A stretch of 5,931 nt of DNA. Source: Ventricola sp017626895 (GTDB lineage Bacteria; Bacillota; Clostridia; Christensenellales; Aristaeellaceae). Below the pieces are notes generated by a model that worked only from the letters and a program-made list of their open reading frames with translations, was not told the DNA's origin and made no database searches. The stretch's first letter is position 1, and each line of letters starts with the position of its first letter. The position numbers and the translations under genes were made by a program. Shown piece after piece: positions 1 to 4,716 of the stretch. The stretch spans positions 1 to 5,931 of the forward strand of contig JAGAHV010000046.1 of assembly GCA_017626895.1 (NCBI GenBank), in the 5' to 3' direction.

Positions 1-55
1 ATGTCAGTCCTGTCACCAAGATCGTTGAAAACAGGAAGCTGTATAAACGGAAGAA

Positions 56-111
56 AAACGCTCGCAACCGGTATGATGACTACGGTGCGGGCGTTTATTA
101 TTTATCCTTTT
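56..111 (+). terminator. Rho-independent terminator, probably bidirectional
   Basis: Bases 56-70 pair with 83-96 in a 14-bp stem with one T-G wobble and one bulged A, closing a 12-base loop. On the plus strand the stem is followed by a T-rich tract to about 111. On the minus strand it is followed by TTTTTCTT, so it could stop transcription both ways. It presumably ends a plus-strand gene lying mostly left of the window. One plus frame stops at 26-28, which would place the hairpin at a normal distance, but too little of any such gene is present to name it. A different plus frame stays open to a stop at 111-113, through the hairpin, and is less likely to be the coding one. Confidence 0.7.
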
Positions 112-140
112 AGTTATCATTTGCCGGAGCGTGCTGAAGG

Positions 141-180
141 GCCTGGATTTGACTGACTGTCGCTGCGCGACAGGCGCTTC
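141..180 (+). repeat. Dispersed palindromic repeat, copy 1
   Basis: This stretch matches 2821-2862 over about 40 bases with only a few differences. The shared core is GGATTTGACT, a 2-3 base variable spot, then CTGTCGC-TGC-GCGACAG, a perfect 7-bp stem (157-163 with 167-173) around a 3-base loop. Both copies are intergenic. There is no T-tract after the stem, so it is not a typical terminator. It resembles REP-like or small mobile palindromic elements, but I do not recognise the family. Confidence 0.6.
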
Positions 181-293
181 TGATTGCCGGTCACGAATAA
201 CCGATTACGGATCGTCATTTACCGATTCACATTTTGCAAACGACAGGTCGATTTTGGTTTCAGCAGCGAATTTGATGTTGCTTGAATGAACTC
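181..293. other. Intergenic stretch, nothing recognised
   Basis: This stretch lies between repeat copy 1 and the terminator of the flavodoxin unit. I saw no credible reading frame, promoter or strong hairpin in it. With the repeat and the 3' trailer of the flavodoxin unit it makes up the gene-free left part of the window. Confidence 0.4.
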
Positions 294-325
294 AATAAAA
301 AAACTCCGGTTTATTGAACCGGAGT
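294..325 (-). terminator. Rho-independent terminator of the flavodoxin unit
   Basis: Read on the minus strand, a perfect 9-bp stem (ACTCCGGTT, loop of 5, AACCGGAGT; plus-strand bases 317-325 with 303-311) is followed directly by seven T residues and then ATT. This is a textbook intrinsic terminator. It lies about 100 bases past the flavodoxin stop codon with no gene in between, so it most likely ends that transcript and leaves a 3' untranslated region of about 100 bases. Confidence 0.88.
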
Positions 326-340
326 GAACTTTCAATAATG

Positions 341-388
341 AGAGTGTACGGCTGAAAGAATCGACGCCTGGTACCCTTAATACACTCT
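341..388. repeat. Inverted repeat in the flavodoxin 3' untranslated region
   Basis: AGAGTGTA at 341-348 is the exact reverse complement of TACACTCT at 381-388. The 8-bp arms are 32 bases apart, between the flavodoxin stop codon and its terminator. It could form a long-loop hairpin in the RNA. Without conservation data chance cannot be excluded. Confidence 0.3.
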
Positions 389-428
389 ATACGCTTTATG
401 CCGAAGCCTGTTTTCAGCGCAAAATCGT

Positions 429-923
429 TCAAGTAATCCTTTCCTGCGCGGTTAGTTCTTTGCAGAATGTCCGGATCTGCAGGTCTTTCGCCGGGTCGGG
501 TTTATCTTTCGGATCAATCAGAATCATCGTCCGGGACAGGTCATGACCCAGGCATTCTTTCAGCTTTCGGAAAGCCTTTTCGGCGCCGGATCCGCTCTGG
601 CAGGCATAGGCTGCATAGACGGATGCGTTCAGAGAATTGTCGGCGAGAAAGGTGCGGATTGGCGGGGCGATGTTTCCTGCCCACACCGGAAAGCCAAAGA
701 TGATGGTGTCATACTTGTTCGCATCAAATTGATAAGGTTTCAGTTTTGGCTTTTCAGCCATTACGGCACTTTTTCCACCCCAGAAATACTTCTTAAAGCC
801 ACTGGACGGATAATCCTTTTCAGGCTCCAGAGAAAGCAGATCTGCGTGAATTTCCCTGCCGATTGCCTTTGCAACAGCCTCTGTGTTGCCACTCATGGAG
901 TAGTAAACAATCAGTGCCTTCAT
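429..923 (-). CDS. Flavodoxin-like FMN protein
   Basis: A 164-residue protein of the short-chain flavodoxin fold. The N-terminus MKALIVYYSMSGNT is a first beta strand running into the FMN phosphate loop (residues 9-14, SMSGNT). A second flavin-contact segment, GFPVWAGNIAPPI, is at about 77-89. Family members bind FMN non-covalently and carry electrons or act as small NAD(P)H-linked oxidoreductases in the cytoplasm; the partner cannot be told from sequence. The frame extends six codons upstream, but those codons contain the AAGGAG ribosome site (929-934), five bases before this ATG, so 923 is the start. The gene follows a 45-residue acidic protein, whose stop codon touches this ribosome site, so translation is probably coupled. 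The pair shares one promoter and one terminator. Family call is firm; the specific role is not known. Confidence 0.92.
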   Translation of the reverse strand: MKALIVYYSMSGNTEAVAKAIGREIHADLLSLEPEKDYPSSGFKKYFWGGKSAVMAEKPKLKPYQFDANKYDTIIFGFPVWAGNIAPPIRTFLADNSLNASVYAAYACQSGSGAEKAFRKLKECLGHDLSRTMILIDPKDKPDPAKDLQIRTFCKELTAQERIT

Positions 924-928
924 TTCTG

Positions 929-934
929 CTCCTT
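929..934 (-). promoter_or_regulatory. Ribosome binding site of the flavodoxin gene
   Basis: AAGGAG on the minus strand, five bases before the ATG at 921-923. Its first base is the last base of the preceding gene's TGA, the usual layout for translational coupling. It rules out the upstream in-frame ATG at 939-941. Confidence 0.85.
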
Positions 935-1071
935 CACACAAATCTTAGTTCGTCCAGGGTATAGCGGATCACTTCATCAATGGAATCATCTTCGTCCTGC
1001 TGTGTCAGCCACGAGAGCCAGGGATGGAGTTCTTCCCATGACGCTTGTGTTTCGATTGTCTCCTCATTCAT
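934..1071 (-). CDS. Small acidic protein of unknown function, 45 residues
   Basis: I do not recognise this protein. It starts MNEETIETQASWEELHPW and ends in DELRFV. It carries 13 Asp/Glu against 2 Arg and no Lys, three Trp (12, 18 and 21), and no signal peptide or membrane segment. An acidic run (DEDD, 26-29) precedes a likely C-terminal helix (30-43). The frame stays open upstream to an ATG at 1158, but that reaches through the promoter. The start at 1071 has an excellent ribosome site (AGAGGTGA, 1079-1086, seven bases away) and follows the -10 box by about 40 bases. It is the first gene of the unit, ten bases before the flavodoxin gene. A gene of this size with its own strong promoter and ribosome site is probably translated. 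It might be a flavodoxin partner or a regulator, but that is a guess from position. Confidence 0.72.
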   Translation of the reverse strand: MNEETIETQASWEELHPWLSWLTQQDEDDSIDEVIRYTLDELRFV

Positions 1072-1078
1072 GGAACGG

Positions 1079-1086
1079 TCACCTCT
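1079..1086 (-). promoter_or_regulatory. Ribosome binding site of the small acidic gene
   Basis: AGAGGTGA on the minus strand, seven bases before the ATG at 1069-1071. Seven consecutive bases (GAGGTGA) can pair with the 16S rRNA 3' end. This fixes the start of the 45-residue gene. Confidence 0.8.
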
Positions 1087-1110
1087 CTGTATTGATTGGA
1101 ACTTGGATAG

Positions 1111-1139
1111 ATTGTAGCGAAGAACCATGAAAATTTCAA
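1111..1139 (-). promoter_or_regulatory. Sigma-A type promoter of the small-acidic/flavodoxin unit
   Basis: On the minus strand TTGAAA (-35, 1134-1139), a 17-base spacer and TACAAT (-10, 1111-1116). Both boxes match the consensus at five of six positions with ideal spacing. Transcription should begin near 1104, giving a leader of about 33 bases before the ATG at 1071. A 9-bp inverted repeat (1142-1178) abuts the -35 box. Confidence 0.85.
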
Positions 1140-1141
1140 GA

Positions 1142-1178
1142 CCCGTTCTGTTTTTCATCGGTTCCTCGGCAGAACGGG
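1142..1178. repeat. Perfect 9-bp inverted repeat next to the -35 box
   Basis: CCCGTTCTG (1142-1150) and CAGAACGGG (1170-1178) are exact reverse complements, 19 bases apart. The inner edge lies two bases upstream of the -35 box of the flavodoxin unit. Neither strand has a good T-tract after the stem, so a terminator is doubtful. It could be an operator for a dimeric or tetrameric regulator, or the remains of a terminator. Confidence 0.6.
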
Positions 1179-1214
1179 CTCGGAGTATTTCTTATCACAT
1201 CGGGCTGCATCCCA

Positions 1215-1532
1215 TTGATGAACGGGCCATATGGCGCTGCTTCTCTTCAGCGCACATCATTGACAAACTGCCGTTATGAGGCAAGCCTGCTCCTCATGAA
1301 CAGGTGGATTCTGGCACCAGAGACCGGGTTGTCTCTTTTCATAGCTAATGGTGTCTGGCTTCCCGTTCCGAAAATGTACAGGGCACGGATACTGATGCTG
1401 ATGCATGAAGCCCGCTGGAGATTATTAAAGCACGTGGATGAGATACTGAAGGCAAAGTCCTTGGACCTGGTTCAGGAGAACATTTTATTCTTGACTTGCA
1501 TCGACAATCATTGGTACTTACAAGATAGATAA
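1215..1532 (+). other. Doubtful reading frame, 105 codons
   Basis: An open plus-strand frame running from ATGATGAACGGG to TAA in a stretch of almost 500 bases without a confident gene. I recognise no domain. The C-terminal half (about residues 53-105) looks the more protein-like, with a predicted helix (residues 54-79) and the ending NHWYLQDR. Against it: I see no ribosome site before the ATG pair and no clear plus-strand promoter, and the codon choice is mixed. In favour: no confident gene overlaps it, and a hairpin with a short T-rich tail (1558-1600) lies 26 bases after its stop. It may be a gene remnant, a real orphan, or chance. Confidence 0.2.
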
Positions 1533-1557
1533 CATGAGTTTAATGTCTGATTTGTTT

Positions 1558-1600
1558 AACTTAAAGATACACCGTCTCTCCCTGTATCCGTTAAGTTTTC
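1558..1600 (+). terminator. Imperfect hairpin, possible terminator between convergent frames
   Basis: AACTTAA (1558-1564) pairs with TTAAGTT (1591-1597), and GATACA (1566-1571) with TGTATC (1583-1588). This makes a 13-bp stem with a small internal loop and an 11-base terminal loop. On the plus strand it runs into TTTTC. The stem is A+T-rich, so its strength as a terminator is uncertain. It sits between the doubtful plus-strand frame and the 3' end of the minus-strand TfoX gene. Confidence 0.4.
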
Positions 1601-1632
1601 AATTCAGCCCTTTCTCAGAATAAGGACCATCC

Positions 1633-1665
1633 GCCTGTCATTTTTTCTTTTATTTTGGGACAGGC
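1633..1665. repeat. Inverted repeat over the TfoX stop codon
   Basis: GCCTGTC (1633-1639) and GACAGGC (1659-1665) are exact reverse complements with a 19-base A/T-rich loop containing the stop codon of the TfoX-N gene (1650-1652). There is no T-tract on the far side in the minus direction. It may help end the transcript or protect its 3' end. Confidence 0.35.
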
Positions 1666-1955
1666 AGTTCCTCGTACATTGTTGTCAGCAGCTGAGCAAG
1701 GAAATCCCTGTTATCGACGTTGTCAACCAGCAGCATTTCTTTTGCGCCTTCATACGGGCGTTCCATAACAGCTTCCGGCATTAATGCTTTGGCTGATCTG
1801 GTTGGCTTGACCAGGAAACGATCATCATAAATGCCGCCAATTATTCTGCCCTTCAGATACAGGATGTACTCGCCCATCATCAGCCTTGAGGTGATTCCGT
1901 CAATCGCTGAAAGCTGCTCCAGAATAAAGTCCAGGTATTCTCTGGTGGATGCCAT
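1650..1955 (-). CDS. TfoX N-terminal-domain protein
   Basis: A 101-residue protein spanning just the TfoX/Sxy N-terminal domain. Family features in order: helix at 4-18; RLMMGEYILYLKGRIIGGIYDD as a strand-turn-strand block at about 24-45; FLVKPT at 47-52; PYEGAKEMLLVD at 67-78; and a C-terminal helix at 83-95. In gamma-proteobacteria full-length TfoX/Sxy activates competence genes. Stand-alone N-terminal domains like this are widespread in Clostridia and have no settled function, so a competence role should not be assumed. The start is well supported by GAAGGAG (1964-1970), eight bases upstream. The gene begins 45 bases after the stop of the GNAT-YoaP gene on the same strand with no promoter seen between, so co-transcription is likely. 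Confidence 0.9.
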   Translation of the reverse strand: MASTREYLDFILEQLSAIDGITSRLMMGEYILYLKGRIIGGIYDDRFLVKPTRSAKALMPEAVMERPYEGAKEMLLVDNVDNRDFLAQLLTTMYEELPVPK

Positions 1956-2000
1956 GCTGATTTCTCCTTCAAAGATGGGATGTATTCCGATGCCGCCAAC

Positions 2001-2762
2001 TCAGTCAATGCGTTCTTGATTTGCGGTCAGTTTCAGAAACCGGGCCGCATTCATCTGCTCATTTGTCAGATAGGTTCCATCCCGGAACAGCGCATAGGTC
2101 GTGACCGGTGTGGGGGCGTTTCTGGCTTCTTCTTTGCTTGTGATATGAACCGCTTTGAATGGGATTCCGTGTTCCCTGGCGGTTTGCTCGACGACCGGGA
2201 CATATTTCGCGTTGAAAGGACACTGATTAGTGTAATAGAGGACATACCCGGCCTCCTCCGTTCGTGGATGCCTTGCGCATTCCCGGAATGTCGGCATGGC
2301 TGTATCGGAGGAAAATGGCAAAGCCCAGAGCTGGATGCCGTTATCTGCTTCATCACAGATGGAAAATCCCTTATGTTTCAGGTACTTTGGATCAGCCAGG
2401 AAGGGCTTCTTTTTCGCTGCACTGAGAATGCACAGCCCTTTTTTCCCTTTTTCCTTACTGTCCCGGATACACAGATCCAGCAGATCACTGGAATAACCGT
2501 GTCCCTTGAAAGAACCGGAAACCCATAAACAGTCAATGTACATGAACCCCTCTGCCTGAATCGGATTCCATGCGTTTTCCGCAGGAAGATACTCGATAAA
2601 GCATTTTCCGCGTTCAACGCTTTTCAGGAATACCAGCCCCTCTTCAAACCGCTCAAGCAGCCATGCTTTCTTGGAGGCGACCTGCACATCCTTGTTATTG
2701 GAAATCGCACAGCAGATATGTTCCTGAGCGATATTCTCTTTTGTGACTTGTATGTATTCCAT
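2001..2762 (-). CDS. GNAT acetyltransferase with C-terminal YoaP domain
   Basis: A 253-residue two-domain protein. The N-terminal half (about 1-150) is a GNAT fold: FMYIDCLWVSGSFKGHGYS at 73-91 is the central strand followed by the acetyl-CoA pyrophosphate loop (KGHGYS, 86-91) and a helix. The C-terminal part (about 170-250) matches the YoaP domain, with YVLYYTNQCPF at 173-183 holding a CxF motif like a thioredoxin-type strand and helix. GNAT enzymes transfer acetyl from acetyl-CoA to amines; the acceptor here is unknown. The frame extends 19 codons upstream, but GGAGGA (2769-2774), six bases before MEYIQV, fixes the start. It lies upstream of the TfoX-N gene in a likely operon. I see no convincing promoter in 2763-2870, so read-through from the MerR gene past its hairpin remains possible. 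Confidence 0.9.
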   Translation of the reverse strand: MEYIQVTKENIAQEHICCAISNNKDVQVASKKAWLLERFEEGLVFLKSVERGKCFIEYLPAENAWNPIQAEGFMYIDCLWVSGSFKGHGYSSDLLDLCIRDSKEKGKKGLCILSAAKKKPFLADPKYLKHKGFSICDEADNGIQLWALPFSSDTAMPTFRECARHPRTEEAGYVLYYTNQCPFNAKYVPVVEQTAREHGIPFKAVHITSKEEARNAPTPVTTYALFRDGTYLTNEQMNAARFLKLTANQERID

Positions 2763-2768
2763 TTTGTA

Positions 2769-2774
2769 TCCTCC
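2769..2774 (-). promoter_or_regulatory. Ribosome binding site of the GNAT-YoaP gene
   Basis: GGAGGA on the minus strand, six bases before the ATG at 2760-2762. It selects that ATG over the in-frame one at 2819. Confidence 0.8.
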
Positions 2775-2820
2775 ATTGCGGGCCTCATTTTTGGTCATTT
2801 GCCTGAGCGACTTTGTCATA

Positions 2821-2862
2821 GCCCGGATTTGACTTAACTGTCGCTGCGCGACAGGGCCGCTC
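2821..2862 (+). repeat. Dispersed palindromic repeat, copy 2
   Basis: Second copy of the element at 141-180. It has the same GGATTTGACT lead and the same 17-base palindrome (2838-2854; 7-bp stem, TGC loop), differing mainly at the TTAA/TGA spot and in the GGGCC tail. It lies between the MerR hairpin and the GNAT-YoaP ribosome site, in the leader region if transcription passes through. On the minus strand the stem is followed by TTAAG, not a T-run. Confidence 0.6.
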
Positions 2863-2873
2863 CATAAGAAGCA

Positions 2874-2897
2874 GTCAGGGAACGTGTGTTCCCTGAC
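2874..2897 (-). terminator. Strong hairpin after the MerR gene, probable terminator
   Basis: A perfect 10-bp stem, GTCAGGGAAC (2874-2883) with GTTCCCTGAC (2888-2897), around a 4-base loop. It starts nine bases past the MerR-gene stop codon (2907-2909). On the minus strand the tail is TGCTTCTTATGG, pyrimidine-rich but without a real T-run, so termination may be partial and some read-through into the GNAT-YoaP gene is possible. Confidence 0.6.
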
Positions 2898-2906
2898 GTA
2901 TTTGTG

Positions 2907-3710
2907 TTATCCTATCGGGAAGCAAAGCTCCGTCACATATTCCTCCGGATTCGAGGTTTCATGCGGACTGACGTGGTAAATATTGAACATGGGACCGTTT
3001 ACCTGATAGCCGTTATCAGTGATCCAGGAGGCGACGGCAGCGGTTGCCTCGCCCATTTGGGCATAGCTTCCCTTGATCACACAACTGGCGACCCTGACCG
3101 CCGGAAGCGTTTTGAACTTCACATGTTCCGTATCCTCGTAGGTTCCCCTGACGGTCATGGAGACCATGATTTCCACGTTTTCTTCCCTGTATTCCTTGTC
3201 CAGGAAAACCGCTGCTGCCATACAGGGCTCTGCGGGAATCAGCGGCTTTTTGCTCTCAGCCATCATGCCCCAGAGCATGCCCTCATCCTCATAGCGCGGG
3301 ACAACCATCTGCACGGTCGCGGCGTATCTCTCGGGAATGGTTCTCACAGTCACATCAAATTTCATGTTCTGCTCCTCTCTCAGCCGTTTTCTGGCTGTTT
3401 CCAGAAGCATCAGTTTGTACTCCGTTTCCTTTGACAGTCTGGACAGTTCTTCCTCTCTGGCCTTCAGAAACGCGTCCAGCTGAACCTGGTCATCATAGAT
3501 GTCCAGGACCCGGACGATATCCGCCAGGGCAAAGCCCATATCCTTCAGGGCCGTGATCCGTCCCATAACAGGCAGCTGATCTTCCCGGTAATAGCGGTAG
3601 CCGGTAAAGGCGTCGGTCTCAGCCGGCTTCAGCAGTCCAATGTCATCGTAATGGCGAAGCATTCTGATGCTTACTCTGGAAAGCTTCGAAAAATCTCCGA
3701 TCTTCAGCAT
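2907..3710 (-). CDS. MerR-family regulator with GyrI-like ligand domain
   Basis: A 267-residue transcription regulator of the BmrR-like layout. Residues 1-70 are the MerR winged helix-turn-helix (MLKIGDFSKLSRVSIRMLRHYDDIGLLKP, then GYRYYREDQL). About 74-114 is the charged dimerisation coiled coil. About 117-267 is a GyrI-like (AraC effector-binding) domain ending NPEEYVTELCFPIG. The Glu of VTELCFP (261) sits where ligand-binding Glu occurs in BmrR-type domains; that is inference from alignment by eye. Such proteins bind DNA as dimers and untwist a promoter with a long spacer when a hydrophobic or cationic ligand binds. GGAGGG (3719-3724), eight bases upstream, supports the start. Its promoter has a 19-bp spacer, which predicts autoregulation. 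No drug pump is next to it; its other targets are unknown, the nearest candidates being the downstream GNAT-YoaP and TfoX-N genes. Confidence 0.94.
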   Translation of the reverse strand: MLKIGDFSKLSRVSIRMLRHYDDIGLLKPAETDAFTGYRYYREDQLPVMGRITALKDMGFALADIVRVLDIYDDQVQLDAFLKAREEELSRLSKETEYKLMLLETARKRLREEQNMKFDVTVRTIPERYAATVQMVVPRYEDEGMLWGMMAESKKPLIPAEPCMAAAVFLDKEYREENVEIMVSMTVRGTYEDTEHVKFKTLPAVRVASCVIKGSYAQMGEATAAVASWITDNGYQVNGPMFNIYHVSPHETSNPEEYVTELCFPIG

Positions 3711-3751
3711 TTGCTGTTCCCTCCATGGATGGTGTTTCTGAGCTCGTCCTT

Positions 3752-3782
3752 ACTCTAATCCCTGCCATAGTGTGAGAGTCAA
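3752..3782 (-). promoter_or_regulatory. MerR-type promoter with 19-bp spacer and operator
   Basis: On the minus strand TTGACT (-35, 3777-3782), a 19-base spacer and TAGAGT (-10, 3752-3757). Standard promoters have a 17-base spacer; 19-20 bases is the mark of promoters activated by MerR proteins. The spacer begins CTCACAC and ends GGCAGGGAT. An imperfect dyad (ACTCTC against GGGATT) is centred inside it, resembling the start of the BmrR operator (GACTCTC) as I recall it. The first gene downstream is the MerR gene itself. Confidence 0.75.
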
Positions 3783-4001
3783 TCCCTGTTTTGAAGCTTT
3801 TCACGGAAAACCGGGAACCTGAAATTCTTTGTGTGATGTTTCCTGCCTGTCGAGAGCAGGTCATCTGATATCGTTTGGCTGCTGCGGTGCATTTCGGCAA
3901 TTTCCCCGTGTTGCCTGTGCACAATTCCCGCCGGCGCAGATAACGCATGTCTGCTGCCTTTCTCTGTGTTTCCGGTGACGGGATGGACACTCCGGATGGC
4001 T
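3783..4001. other. Intergenic stretch between the HEAT and MerR genes
   Basis: This holds the 3' trailer of the HEAT-repeat gene and the DNA upstream of the MerR promoter. I see no strong terminator for the HEAT-repeat gene. The only paired elements are weak: a 5-bp stem at 3842-3860 and a broken one built on TCCGG/CCGGA around 3970-3996. A minus-strand frame through here would run across the MerR promoter and is not credible. Confidence 0.4.
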
Positions 4002-4625
4002 TTATTTCCGAATGGCCGGTGCGGATGACACCGCCTTAATGGCCCCCTGACAGTGAATCCTTACGACACGGCTGCAGTCTGTTTCCGATATTCTCAGCAA
4101 TTCTTCTACGAACGGCCTGATGAATTCCGGTCTGCGCCTGCCGAGAACGCGGAAGATCTCAGGGGCTTCCATACGGACTTTCTCATCTGCATCAGCCAGC
4201 AGTTTCGCAAATACAGGCATTTCATTTTCATAAATTTCAGGCGTATTTGTTGCGATATTTTCAGATGCCCAGATAAAACTCAGTCTGACTCCTGCATCCT
4301 CATCTGAAGCAAGGCGGAACATTTCCCGCCAGTACGGTTCGATCAGATGAAAGTCACCGCGTCCGATCCGTCCCATTGCGTTCAGGGCACGTTCCCGCAG
4401 CAGCGGTACAGGATTATTCAGAAAAGAGGCAATTGCGGGAACCGCTGTCCGTACATCCGGGGAACTGGCCAGACCCATTTCCCCAAGCAGCCAGAGGGCC
4501 TTTGCCTGAATTCTTCGGGATTCATGATTCAGAAGCGAGGACACATAGGGAATGCTTTCTTTCCACTTGTCCCTGGCCTTTGTCAGTGCTCCGAGTTCTT
4601 TATAGAGTTCAGCTTCAGCTGACAT
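4002..4625 (-). CDS. HEAT-repeat protein
   Basis: A 207-residue all-helical protein with about five HEAT-type helix pairs, near residues 24-51, 60-88, 95-125, 134-163 and 168-200. The repeats show the usual pattern, for example RIQAKALWLLGEMG (38-51) and LRERALNAMGRIG (76-88). HEAT solenoids act as protein- or nucleic-acid-binding scaffolds. No catalytic motif is visible and the partner is unknown. The frame extends 22 codons upstream in a basic stretch, but GGAGGA (4631-4636), five bases before MSAEAELYKE, selects this start. The gene begins 91 bases after the AlkD stop codon with no good promoter between, so it is probably co-transcribed with it. AlkD is itself built of HEAT-like repeats, so the two could be distant relatives, but this protein lacks the WxxxD active-site motif and should not be called a glycosylase. 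Confidence 0.85.
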   Translation of the reverse strand: MSAEAELYKELGALTKARDKWKESIPYVSSLLNHESRRIQAKALWLLGEMGLASSPDVRTAVPAIASFLNNPVPLLRERALNAMGRIGRGDFHLIEPYWREMFRLASDEDAGVRLSFIWASENIATNTPEIYENEMPVFAKLLADADEKVRMEAPEIFRVLGRRRPEFIRPFVEELLRISETDCSRVVRIHCQGAIKAVSSAPAIRK

Positions 4626-4630
4626 CGTAT

Positions 4631-4636
4631 TCCTCC
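4631..4636 (-). promoter_or_regulatory. Ribosome binding site of the HEAT-repeat gene
   Basis: GGAGGA on the minus strand, five bases before the ATG at 4623-4625. It favours that ATG over the upstream in-frame ones near 4682-4691. Confidence 0.75.
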
Positions 4637-4716
4637 TCCGCCGCAGTCTGGTCAATGGACACTGGACATTTCTGGTGCTCATATCTGACAAACTGCCGCT
4701 GGTTCGCAGCAGTAAT

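Noticed and set aside
1..113. Plus-strand frame open from the left edge to a stop at 111-113
   Set aside because: It reads straight through a strong intrinsic terminator hairpin, so it is probably not the coding frame; a frame ending at 28 or earlier fits better.
934..1158. Full 74-codon minus-strand frame as the coding region
   Set aside because: Its first ATG is upstream of the -35 and -10 boxes, so it cannot be in the transcript from that promoter. The ATG at 1071 has the ribosome site.
1261..1273. 13-base match TGACAAACTGCCG also present at 4686-4698
   Set aside because: The match stops sharply at both ends and has no palindrome or shared context, so it is probably chance.
429..2030. 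Similar protein tails in the flavodoxin (LTAQERIT) and GNAT-YoaP protein (LTANQERID)
   Set aside because: The codons differ (for example AGG against CGC for Arg), the folds are unrelated, and the match is short, so recent duplication is unlikely.
3643..3990. 115-codon minus-strand frame upstream of and overlapping the MerR gene
   Set aside because: It runs through the MerR promoter and ribosome site, overlaps the MerR coding region in another frame, and has no recognisable domain.
4693..4712. Hairpin between the AlkD and HEAT genes followed by TTTGTC on the minus strand
   Set aside because: The stem needs a 3-base bulge and the tail is short, so it is too weak to call a terminator or attenuator.
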